DNA from: Clostridia bacterium
GTDB taxonomy: Bacteria > Bacillota > Clostridia > Christensenellales > UBA1242
Direction: 5' to 3'
Assembly: GCA_028704215.1 (NCBI GenBank)
Contig: JAQVLJ010000032.1
Span: forward strand, 1 to 9,082
DNA: 9,082 nt
Shown here: positions 1-5,921 of the stretch, piece after piece
Layout of the letters: each line of letters starts with the position of its first letter
How positions within the stretch are numbered: position 1 is the stretch's first letter
Translations under genes and position numbers: made by a program
The notes under the pieces: generated by a model
Databases searched by the model: none
What the model saw: the letters and a program-made list of their open reading frames with translations, nothing else
Told to the model about the DNA's origin: nothing

Positions 1-821
1 CCGATCTCACCCTCGCTTGCATCAATAATCAAAACCGCTACATCGCATCTTTGAATGGCATCAATAGTTCTGATTACACTATATCTTTCGATGCTATTTG
101 GTTCAATTTTACTTTTTCTTCTCAAACCTGCTGTATCTATCATTACATAATCTTTTTTGTTGTATTTGAATGGAGTATCTGTAGCATCTCTTGTAGTACC
201 TGCGACGGAACTAACGACCATCCTATTGTAGCCCAACAATTTGTTTGCGATGCTGCTTTTTCCTGCATTCGGTTTGCCTACAAGAGCAATTTTTACATGT
301 TGTGAATATTCATCTTCTTCTGGAATCATTTCAATATTTTTTACCACTTCATCCAAAAGATCGCCTATACCTTTGCTATGTTCAGCAGAAATTGGCATTG
401 GCTCACCTAACCCTAGTTCGTAAAATTCGTAAATATTGTTTATTTCATTATTGTCTAGTTTGTTCACAACTACAATTTTTGGTTTACGTGTTTTTTGCAA
501 AAAATCTGCGACTTCTTTGTCCTTTGCGGACAATCCTGCCCTTCCATCCACAAAAAACAAAATTACGTCAGCATAATCAATAGCAAGTTGGGCTTGCTGG
601 ATAATATTCAAATTGGTTTCATCTTTCTTTGAAAAATCCAATCCTCCCGTATCCACAATGGAGAATTTGTAACCATTCCAGTCTGTATCTGCAAAAATTC
701 TATCTCTGGTAACGCCAGGGATATCATCTACTATGCTTATTTTTTTACCCGCCAATTTGTTAAAAAATGTACTTTTTCCAACATTTGGCGCTCCAACTAT
801 TGCTACTAAAGGCTTTTTCAT
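1..821 (-). CDS. der: Ribosome biogenesis GTPase Der (EngA), N-terminal 273 residues, cut by window edge
   Basis: Der is a GTPase with two tandem G domains that acts in late assembly of the 50S ribosomal subunit in the cytoplasm. Translating the minus strand from the ATG at 821 gives an open frame to base 1. G domain 1 has the P-loop GAPNVGKS (residues 10-17), DTGG (57-60) and NKLD (120-123), followed by the family-typical ISAEHSKGIGDLLD. A short acidic linker (about 165-175) leads to G domain 2 with P-loop GKPNAGKS (182-189) and DTAG (229-232). The second NKxD motif and the C-terminal KH-like domain lie outside the window; full Der proteins are about 440 residues. The start is the only ATG giving the usual opening MKKPLVAIVG. 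No Shine-Dalgarno sequence precedes it, and the promoter lies almost on top of it. There is no clear terminator after feoB upstream, so some read-through from feoAB is possible. The identity is secure. Confidence 0.97.
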   Translation of the reverse strand, partial: MKKPLVAIVGAPNVGKSTFFNKLAGKKISIVDDIPGVTRDRIFADTDWNGYKFSIVDTGGLDFSKKDETNLNIIQQAQLAIDYADVILFFVDGRAGLSAKDKEVADFLQKTRKPKIVVVNKLDNNEINNIYEFYELGLGEPMPISAEHSKGIGDLLDEVVKNIEMIPEEDEYSQHVKIALVGKPNAGKSSIANKLLGYNRMVVSSVAGTTRDATDTPFKYNKKDYVMIDTAGLRRKSKIEPNSIERYSVIRTIDAIQRCDVAVLIIDASEGEI

Positions 822-830
822 ACGAAAAGA

Positions 831-859
831 ATTATATCAAAGTTCGTTTAATAATTCAA
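831..859 (-). promoter_or_regulatory. Extended -10 promoter of der, predicting a leaderless mRNA
   Basis: On the minus strand, TTGAAT (859-854) is followed by a 17-base spacer and TATAAT (836-831). The spacer ends in TGA, giving the extended -10 element TGATATAAT. Only nine bases (TCTTTTCGT) separate the -10 box from the ATG at 821, so transcription should begin about 0-3 bases before the start codon. The stretch between contains no ribosome-binding site. This is a sequence prediction; the hexamers and spacing match the sigma-A (sigma-70) consensus well. Confidence 0.75.
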
Positions 860-874
860 CTTAATAATGTTTAT

Positions 875-2992
875 TTATTTTTTATTTTTATTTTTTTCAC
901 AATCGTTGCATTTTTTGCAGTTGCTACACATCCCACAATTAAGAAAAAGTGTTTTATTTTTTAATTTATTAATGATTATTTTTATACTCAAAAATATTGT
1001 ACCAACGATAACTGTAATCAAGCACAAGTCAATAAAAGATAAGTTGCATAGTGCTATTCTATATGTCAAAAATGCTATCAAGTACGCCAAAACAAACTGA
1101 ATAACCACCCCTAATGTTGTGTATTTTTTACCAATTTCTTTATTCAACACTGCTAGATTTGATACACAAGGCGTATAAAGTAGACAAAAAACCAAAAAGC
1201 TTAGTGCAGAAGCTTTTGTAAAAATGACCGCACTTGTTGGCAACAGGACACTGTTTGCAAGTGAATGATAGTTTGAACTGACTCCGTTCGAAATTGCAAT
1301 ACTCGATAATATTAGTTCTTTTGCAACAAAGCCCACAATTAGAGCCGTTACTACGTTTCCGTTGTTTAATCCCAAAGGCACAAACAAGTATGCCAATCCT
1401 CTACTCAAAATATACAATATAGAATTATTTGAATTTGCAGTGTATGTAAATGAAAATGTAAAATTTGATAATATCCAAATTATCACTGTGACGCTAAAAA
1501 CAATAGAAAAGATACGAACAACAAACTGTTTTGCGTTGAAATAAGCCAAATAAACAATTCTTTTTATACTAGGTTTGCGCATTGGCGGGAATTCTAGCAA
1601 AAAATCATCTTTTTTACTTTTTAATAACGTTTTTTCAAAAACCAAGGCTAGAATCATAGCGACTATTATTCCAAGTAAATACAATCCAAATATTACAAAT
1701 ATACTTTTTACTCCAAATACTGCGCCTGCTATCACGCTATAAACTGGCAATTTTGCACTGCAACTCATATATGGCGTAAGTAAAGCAGTTTTGATTTGAG
1801 CATTCTTGTCAGACATATTTTTTGCAGTTAAAGTAGCCGTAGTTGCACAACCAAACCCCATTAACATTGTATAAACGCTTTTTCCATTCAATCCAAGTTT
1901 GTACAAAAAATCATCTAGCATAAATGCCATTCTTGATAGATAGCCGCTATCTTCAAGTAAAGATAAAAACAAGTACAACAGACATATTTGAGGTAAAAAA
2001 CTAAGTATAGAAAAACCCGCAGTAAAGACACCTTCATTAAAAAATTCGTATACAACTTGCGATGATGTAATGATTTTTATTATTGATAGTATTGGTGTAC
2101 GTACTGTAAAATTTAGTATTTTTAAAAAAAAATTAGTCAAAAAAGGACCTATTAAAAAAAATGTTACATAAAGTGAAAGAAATATCATAAAAAGAAAAAT
2201 AATAAAAAACAAATACTTGTTTAAAAACAACTTGTCCAATTTTGACTTTCCATACACATAATCAGACAAAATAATTACCGAATCCTTTAATAACCCATCA
2301 ATGTAAGCATATCGATTTTTTAAAAATTTTTGACAATCTCCATTAAACTGATTTTTGATAAAAAAAATTTCACTTGAATTTAGTTCACTTAAATTAATTT
2401 CTTCATTTTCTAATATGTTAATAGCGTTGAATAACGGTTCTTCTATATGGTGTTTTTCCAAAATGCTTTTTATTTCATAAACCTTTGTTTGTTGAATATA
2501 ATCAAGTGAGTCAGTCTTTTCGTCAAATTTGAGCATATTTTTATTAAGTTTGACTTTTTTTGCATCGACAACAATACACTTTACTTTTAAATTTTTTTGC
2601 AATTTATTAATGTCAAATTTGTTAGAATTTTTAATAAAATAATCGACATTATTTATAATAATATTAAAGTTTATTCCTAACTCCTTTAATTGCATAGCCA
2701 TATACAGATTTCTTCGAATACTATTAGCATCTACAATATACAAAAATATGGCATCTTTGTTTTGCAAAATAATATCAAGCGCTGACTTTTCTTCTAACGT
2801 ATATGTGTTCAGGCTATATAGCCCCGGGGTATCTATAAATAGGTATTCTTCGCCATCAAAAATAACTTTTTTTTCAAAAGTGTTTACAGTTACACCGTGC
2901 CAGTTTCCAGTATGTTCGTTGCTCTTGGTTAAAGAATTGAACAAAGTCGTTTTTCCTGTATTTGGATTGCCGATGATAATTACTTTTTTCAT
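875..2992 (-). CDS. feoB: Ferrous iron transporter FeoB with fused C-terminal cysteine tail
   Basis: FeoB is the inner-membrane Fe(II) uptake protein, with an N-terminal cytoplasmic G domain and a C-terminal membrane domain. In the 705-residue reading the G motifs are GNPNTGKT (8-15), GNWHGVTV (29-36, usually GNWPGVTV), DTPG (54-57) and NNVD (114-117). A helical spacer follows, then many membrane segments from about residue 258. Family motifs in the membrane domain are LLEDSGY (346-351 region), GFGC (379-382), SCSAKLPVY (410-418), GFVAKE (554-559) and LLYTPC (604-609). The protein ends with an additional hydrophobic helix (about 652-676) and Cys 686, 689, 692, 695 and 698, spaced C-x2-C throughout. 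I chose the start at 2992 because its ATG overlaps the feoA stop as ATGA, and because MKKVIIIGNPNTGK is the usual FeoB opening. An in-frame ATG six codons upstream (3010) lies inside feoA and is less likely. The two genes are probably translationally coupled. Confidence 0.97.
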   Translation of the reverse strand: MKKVIIIGNPNTGKTTLFNSLTKSNEHTGNWHGVTVNTFEKKVIFDGEEYLFIDTPGLYSLNTYTLEEKSALDIILQNKDAIFLYIVDANSIRRNLYMAMQLKELGINFNIIINNVDYFIKNSNKFDINKLQKNLKVKCIVVDAKKVKLNKNMLKFDEKTDSLDYIQQTKVYEIKSILEKHHIEEPLFNAINILENEEINLSELNSSEIFFIKNQFNGDCQKFLKNRYAYIDGLLKDSVIILSDYVYGKSKLDKLFLNKYLFFIIFLFMIFLSLYVTFFLIGPFLTNFFLKILNFTVRTPILSIIKIITSSQVVYEFFNEGVFTAGFSILSFLPQICLLYLFLSLLEDSGYLSRMAFMLDDFLYKLGLNGKSVYTMLMGFGCATTATLTAKNMSDKNAQIKTALLTPYMSCSAKLPVYSVIAGAVFGVKSIFVIFGLYLLGIIVAMILALVFEKTLLKSKKDDFLLEFPPMRKPSIKRIVYLAYFNAKQFVVRIFSIVFSVTVIIWILSNFTFSFTYTANSNNSILYILSRGLAYLFVPLGLNNGNVVTALIVGFVAKELILSSIAISNGVSSNYHSLANSVLLPTSAVIFTKASALSFLVFCLLYTPCVSNLAVLNKEIGKKYTTLGVVIQFVLAYLIAFLTYRIALCNLSFIDLCLITVIVGTIFLSIKIIINKLKNKTLFLNCGMCSNCKKCNDCEKNKNKK

Positions 2993-3219
2993 AAAATCAC
3001 CGAAATACAATGTGCTATGCTTTTTTTGATAGCAAAAATTGTATGCATCAACTCCACCAATAAGGTCTTTTTTAGTGTGGAGTGGTTTAACACCTTTATC
3101 TTTTCACCATTAAAAAACCCCAATTCATTTATTCGTTTTTGCAACTTTTTGTCAAAAATATTGACAGAAACTATAGTCGCTGTAATATTTAATGATAGTT
3201 CATCAAGATAAATTTTCAC
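2989..3219 (-). CDS. feoA: FeoA, small SH3-like partner of FeoB
   Basis: FeoA is a small cytoplasmic beta-barrel protein of the SH3-like family, required for full FeoB-dependent Fe(II) uptake. This 76-residue protein has the expected length. It shows the family pattern: a leading LDELSLN, then an R-I-N-E-L-G-F-F-N-G-E-K-I-K-V core (about residues 30-44), and a C-terminal half ending in FAIKKSIAHCISV, matching the usual 'valr...A..I.V' ending. The start codon is GTG at 3219; an ATG two bases upstream is out of frame and meets TGA at once. No convincing Shine-Dalgarno sequence lies upstream, where the leader reads CATAAATATTTAT. Its stop overlaps the feoB start by 4 bp, so feoAB is one operon. 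The gene is divergent from the unknown gene at 3311, with 91 bp between them. Confidence 0.93.
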   Translation of the reverse strand: MKIYLDELSLNITATIVSVNIFDKKLQKRINELGFFNGEKIKVLNHSTLKKTLLVELMHTIFAIKKSIAHCISVIL

Positions 3220-3250
3220 ATAAATATTTATGAAAAAGTTTATATAATTA

Positions 3251-3265
3251 TTCAGTACTATTGAA
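3251..3265. promoter_or_regulatory. Imperfect 7-1-7 palindrome, candidate operator between feoA and the divergent gene
   Basis: The 15-mer TTCAGTACTATTGAA has two 7-base arms around a central C, and six of the seven base pairs match. It lies in the 91-bp region between divergent starts and overlaps the -35 box (3261-3266) of the plus-strand gene. Iron-responsive repressors of the Fur and DtxR families bind dyads of similar size next to feo genes, so a metal-responsive operator is plausible. The bases do not match a Fur or DtxR consensus I know, and short AT-rich palindromes are common by chance. Confidence 0.25.
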
Positions 3266-3289
3266 ATGTTAATATTAATATGATATAAT
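3261..3289 (+). promoter_or_regulatory. Strong extended -10 promoter of the unknown gene at 3311
   Basis: TTGAAA (3261-3266) is followed by a 17-base spacer and TATAAT (3284-3289), with TG at 3281-3282 completing an extended -10 element. The expected start of transcription is the A at about 3296, giving a 15-base leader. That leader holds AAAGGA (about 3299-3304), a Shine-Dalgarno-like sequence just upstream of the ATG. The -10 core TGATATAAT is identical to that of der. Confidence 0.8.
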
Positions 3290-3310
3290 TTTCGTACAAA
3301 AGGAAAAAGT

Positions 3311-3727
3311 ATGAAAGACGATAATTTTAAAAATAAAAATTTTTCAATTCAAAATAATAGAATAAATGTTAAAACACTAACTACAAGAAATGGTGAAATT
3401 CTGTGTTCTTTGAATCAATCAATTGCTTTGGGTTATGATGATTATTATGAAGAGTATCCTACCGGTTGTCTGGTATGTTTAAAAGAGCCAGACAGTAAAG
3501 CTAAAAAAGTTTTATTTTACAACAACAACGGCGATTTGATAATGGATTTGGATAATACAACAAAACGTGGGGAAATCACATTTGACGAAGTAAAAATTTT
3601 TGTTGATGATGATGGCGTTTATGCTGAAAAATACTTGAAAAATAAAATGATGAAGTCTGAATATTTTTCATATTCTAATGAAATCGATTTTGATCATATA
3701 GCGAAGACTGAAAAATATCTAATGTAG
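3311..3727 (+). CDS. Unrecognised acidic 138-residue protein
   Basis: I do not recognise the family. The protein is hydrophilic, with no signal peptide and no membrane segment, so it is probably cytoplasmic. The N-terminus is rich in Lys and Asn. The middle is acidic and aromatic (YDDYYEEYPTG, about residues 42-52). The region from about 66 to 105 alternates short hydrophobic stretches with turns (KKVLFYNNNGDLIMDLDN, then EVKIFVDDDGVYAEKYL), which suggests a beta-rich fold of strand-turn-strand units. Only two cysteines are present (positions 32 and 53, CSLNQ and CLVC, plus C56 in the latter), with no catalytic or metal motif visible. Coding is supported by a strong promoter, a Shine-Dalgarno-like sequence, an ATG start and a terminator 19 bases after the TAG stop. 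It is the only plus-strand gene here and shares a control region with feoA, so a link to iron is possible but unproven. Confidence 0.8.
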   Translation: MKDDNFKNKNFSIQNNRINVKTLTTRNGEILCSLNQSIALGYDDYYEEYPTGCLVCLKEPDSKAKKVLFYNNNGDLIMDLDNTTKRGEITFDEVKIFVDDDGVYAEKYLKNKMMKSEYFSYSNEIDFDHIAKTEKYLM

Positions 3728-3745
3728 TTATATTATAAATAAAAT

Positions 3746-3768
3746 AAAAACCGCATTTAGCGGTTTTT
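3746..3768. terminator. Bidirectional rho-independent terminator
   Basis: AAAAACCGC (3746-3754), a five-base loop ATTTA and GCGGTTTTT (3760-3768) form a 9-bp stem. On the plus strand a run of seven T (3764-3770) follows the GC core, ending the unknown gene. On the minus strand the reverse complement ends in TTTTTATTTTATTT, suiting the ABC-F gene whose stop is at 3773-3775. One hairpin therefore serves both convergent genes. Confidence 0.9.
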
Positions 3769-3772
3769 TTGT

Positions 3773-5347
3773 TTAACTGTTTGCTTCTGCGTACTCATCG
3801 TAAGTAATGTGTTTGTCAAATTCTTTTGTGTTATTAATGCGAATTATTCTATTTGCTACGGTATTCACCAACTCTTCATCATGTGAACAAAATAAAATAT
3901 TTCCTTGAAATCTTTGCATACCTGTGTTCAAAGCACTAATTGATTCCAAATCTAAATGGTTAGTTGGTTCATCCATTATCAAAACGTTTCCACTTGTAAG
4001 CATCATTTTTGCTAGCATACATCTGACTTTTTCGCCACCAGATAACACTTTTGCTTTTTTAAGTGCATCTTCTCCGGAAAAAAGCATACGTCCGAGCCAA
4101 CCACGTAAAAACGTAATATCCTTTTCCTTTGAAAACTGTGCAAGCCAATCAACTAGCGTTAAGTCACTGCCATCAAAGTAATCATTGTAGTTTTGAGGTA
4201 AATACGAATGGGAAATCGTTTTTCCCCATCTAATTGTTCCAGTAAAATCTTCATCTTCCCCAGATAAAATGTTAAACAGTGAAGTAATAACTGCACTATT
4301 ATCAGAGAAAAACGCGACTTTTTCATCTTTTTGTACTACAAAAGATACGTTTTTGAATAATCCTGGTTTTGTCAAATTTTCTACTGTCAAAATTTCATTG
4401 CCTATGCGTTGCTCAAATTTAAAATCGATATATGGATATTTTCTGCTTGAAATTTTGATATCTTCAAGCGTAATTTTTTCCAATTCTCTTTTACGTGAGG
4501 TTGCTTGTTTGGATTTTGAAGCATTAGCCGAAAAACGTGCAATAAATTCTTCAAGTTCATTTTTTCGTTGTTCCATTTTTTTGTTTATATCTTTTGACTG
4601 TTTAATCAATAACTGACTAGTCTGAAACCAAAAATCATAGTTCCCTACAAATAAATTAATTTTGCCATAATCGATATCACAAGTGTGGGTACATACTTTG
4701 TTCAAAAAATGTCTGTTATGTGAAACAATAATCACAGTATTTTCAAAGTTTAATATAAAGTTTTCAAGCCAACGAATTGCTTTTACATCAAGGTTATTTG
4801 TTGGTTCGTCTAAAATCAAATTCTCAGGATTGTTAAAAAGTGCTTGTGCCAAAAGAACCTTTACTTTTATTTTGCTATCAATATTCGCCATCAATTCATG
4901 GTGAAAATCTTGTGATACGCCTATCGAGTTTAACAACGTTTGTGCTTCGCTTTCTGCTTCCCAACCATTCAAATCCATAAATTCTGCTTCCAAATTGGCA
5001 AGTTTTATACCATCATCATCAGTAAAATCTGTTTTGTTGTACAGTATTTCTTTTTCATCCATTATTTCAACCAATCTTTTGTGACCCAAAAGAACTGTAC
5101 GCAAAACGGTACAATTATCATATGCTTGTTGGTCTTGTTGCAAAACTGACAGTCTTTCCGTTGCTGGAATAGATATATCACCTTTATTTGCTTCAATTTC
5201 GCCAGACAAAATCTTCATAAATGTCGACTTGCCCGCTCCATTTGCACCTATGACTCCATAACAATTTCCTTTAGTAAATTTGATATTTACTTCTTCAAAT
5301 AGTTTTCTACTGCCAAATTGCAAACTTACATTTGTAACTGTTATCAT
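3773..5347 (-). CDS. ABC-F family ATPase, YkpA/YbiT type
   Basis: ABC-F proteins are soluble twin-ATPase proteins without membrane domains that act at the ribosomal E site. This 524-residue protein matches the YkpA/YbiT group in length and sequence. Domain 1 has Walker A GANGAGKST (34-42), Walker B with catalytic Glu (LILDEPTNNLD, 177-187) and the switch VSHNRHF (208-214). The interdomain linker, about 240-300, is charged and helical and contains EEFIARFSANASKSKQATSR, the part expected to contact tRNA. Domain 2 has signature LSGGE (435-439), Walker B LIMDEPTNHLD (456-466) and SHD (488-490). Two elements look degenerate: signature 1 reads NIDSKIK (155-161), and Walker A of domain 2 reads SDNSAVITS (348-356), with Ile where the Lys should be. 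These two belong to the same composite ATP site. The ATG at 5347 has a good ribosome-binding site, GAGGAG (5363-5358). Whether it gives antibiotic resistance cannot be judged; this group is usually housekeeping. Confidence 0.93.
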   Translation of the reverse strand: MITVTNVSLQFGSRKLFEEVNIKFTKGNCYGVIGANGAGKSTFMKILSGEIEANKGDISIPATERLSVLQQDQQAYDNCTVLRTVLLGHKRLVEIMDEKEILYNKTDFTDDDGIKLANLEAEFMDLNGWEAESEAQTLLNSIGVSQDFHHELMANIDSKIKVKVLLAQALFNNPENLILDEPTNNLDVKAIRWLENFILNFENTVIIVSHNRHFLNKVCTHTCDIDYGKINLFVGNYDFWFQTSQLLIKQSKDINKKMEQRKNELEEFIARFSANASKSKQATSRKRELEKITLEDIKISSRKYPYIDFKFEQRIGNEILTVENLTKPGLFKNVSFVVQKDEKVAFFSDNSAVITSLFNILSGEDEDFTGTIRWGKTISHSYLPQNYNDYFDGSDLTLVDWLAQFSKEKDITFLRGWLGRMLFSGEDALKKAKVLSGGEKVRCMLAKMMLTSGNVLIMDEPTNHLDLESISALNTGMQRFQGNILFCSHDEELVNTVANRIIRINNTKEFDKHITYDEYAEANS

Positions 5348-5373
5348 ATTTTTTTCTCTCCTCGTTGTATCAT

Positions 5374-5407
5374 AAAAAAATAAAGACCACTTTTTGCGTG
5401 GTCTTTA
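5374..5407 (-). terminator. Rho-independent terminator after nrdR, just upstream of the ABC-F gene
   Basis: Reading the minus strand, TAAAGACCAC (5407-5398), a seven-base loop GCAAAAA and GTGGTCTTTA (5390-5381) form a perfect 10-bp stem, directly followed by seven T (5380-5374). It starts 9 bases after the nrdR stop. Only 26 bases lie between the T-run and the ABC-F ATG, so it could act as a plain terminator or as a leader attenuator for the ABC-F gene. Confidence 0.88.
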
Positions 5408-5416
5408 ATCAATTAT

Positions 5417-5851
5417 CTAACCCACATATTCTCTTATGTCTTGCATATCTTTGCAATTGGTGTGTTGTGTGTAATATACCAAAGCACAAATCGGTTCTAC
5501 TTCATTCAAAACAGATAATGTTACTTTGACTATGTCCATTGTGGTAATTTCTTGTTTTTGGAGTGCCAAAAGTCTTTTTTCAATCTCTGAAACAATAGAT
5601 TGCTCCGTTATAATATCTACATTACGACAATAAGTAGCAAATTGTATGCTCTCTTTTAGTTTGTCTAACTTGAAAGGCTCACGCACATTATTTACATTTG
5701 TTACAATCATAGGATTAGTTTCTACTGTTTCGTAAGTGGTAAACCTTTTCCCGCAATTACAACACTCTCTACGACGACGTATTGACATATCTTTTAGATA
5801 ACGACTATCTACAACTTTGCTATTTACACTTCCACAAAATATACACTTCAC
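5417..5851 (-). CDS. nrdR: NrdR, ATP-cone repressor of ribonucleotide reductase genes
   Basis: NrdR is a Zn-ribbon/ATP-cone regulator that senses the ATP/dATP balance and represses ribonucleotide reductase operons. In the 144-residue reading the Zn ribbon uses Cys 3, 6, 30 and 33, followed by the invariant block RRRRECCNCGKRFTTYE (25-41). The ATP-cone begins near residue 46 (NPMIVTNVNNVREPFKLDKL) and runs to about 136. The last part departs from the family: instead of the common AYVRFASVYR pattern it reads ICALVYYTQHTNCKDMQD. I chose the GTG at 5851 over the in-frame GTG at 5860. It gives the typical opening MKCxFC and has GAGGTG six bases upstream, whereas the upstream GTG lies within that sequence and has none of its own. 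A terminator follows the stop. No nrd gene is visible nearby, so its targets are elsewhere. Confidence 0.95.
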   Translation of the reverse strand: MKCIFCGSVNSKVVDSRYLKDMSIRRRRECCNCGKRFTTYETVETNPMIVTNVNNVREPFKLDKLKESIQFATYCRNVDIITEQSIVSEIEKRLLALQKQEITTMDIVKVTLSVLNEVEPICALVYYTQHTNCKDMQDIREYVG

Positions 5852-5857
5852 GATTTT

Positions 5858-5863
5858 CACCTC
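5858..5863 (-). promoter_or_regulatory. Ribosome-binding site that fixes the nrdR start
   Basis: GAGGTG on the minus strand, read 5863 to 5858, lies six bases before the GTG at 5851. The same bases contain the upstream in-frame GTG at 5860, which therefore cannot use this site. This supports the shorter NrdR. Confidence 0.65.
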
Positions 5864-5869
5864 GATATT

Positions 5870-5898
5870 AGTATTGCATATTTTGTAAAAAAAAACAA
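5870..5898 (-). promoter_or_regulatory. Possible nrdR promoter
   Basis: On the minus strand TTGTTT (5898-5893), a 17-base spacer and AATACT (5875-5870) give a weak sigma-A-like promoter, with four matches in each hexamer. Transcription would start roughly ten bases before the GTG. No terminator is evident after ylmC, so nrdR could equally be read from the ylmC promoter. Confidence 0.25.
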
Positions 5899-5921
5899 TG
5901 AAAATGATATGTATTTTAAAT

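Noticed and set aside
51..583. Plus-strand open frames over the der region
   Set aside because: They lie opposite the conserved Der frame, which carries all the GTPase motifs, and show no family features or initiation signals.
2993..3010. Longer FeoB start at 3010 adding MYFGDF
   Set aside because: It lies within feoA, while the ATG at 2992 forms the typical ATGA overlap and gives the usual FeoB N-terminus.
3220..3250. feoA promoter with TATAAA (3244-3239) or CATAAA (3232-3227) as -10
   Set aside because: The region is so AT-rich that several -10-like hexamers occur, and none has a convincing -35 box at 16-18 bases. A promoter must exist but cannot be placed.
3269..3278. Palindrome TTAATATTAA as an independent operator
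   Set aside because: A perfect 10-bp AT-only palindrome is expected often by chance in such sequence, and it lies in the promoter spacer; noted only alongside the 15-mer.
5881..5921. Terminator between ylmC and nrdR
   Set aside because: AAAAT/ATTTT can pair around a short loop before a T-run, but the stem has no GC pairs and is too weak to call.
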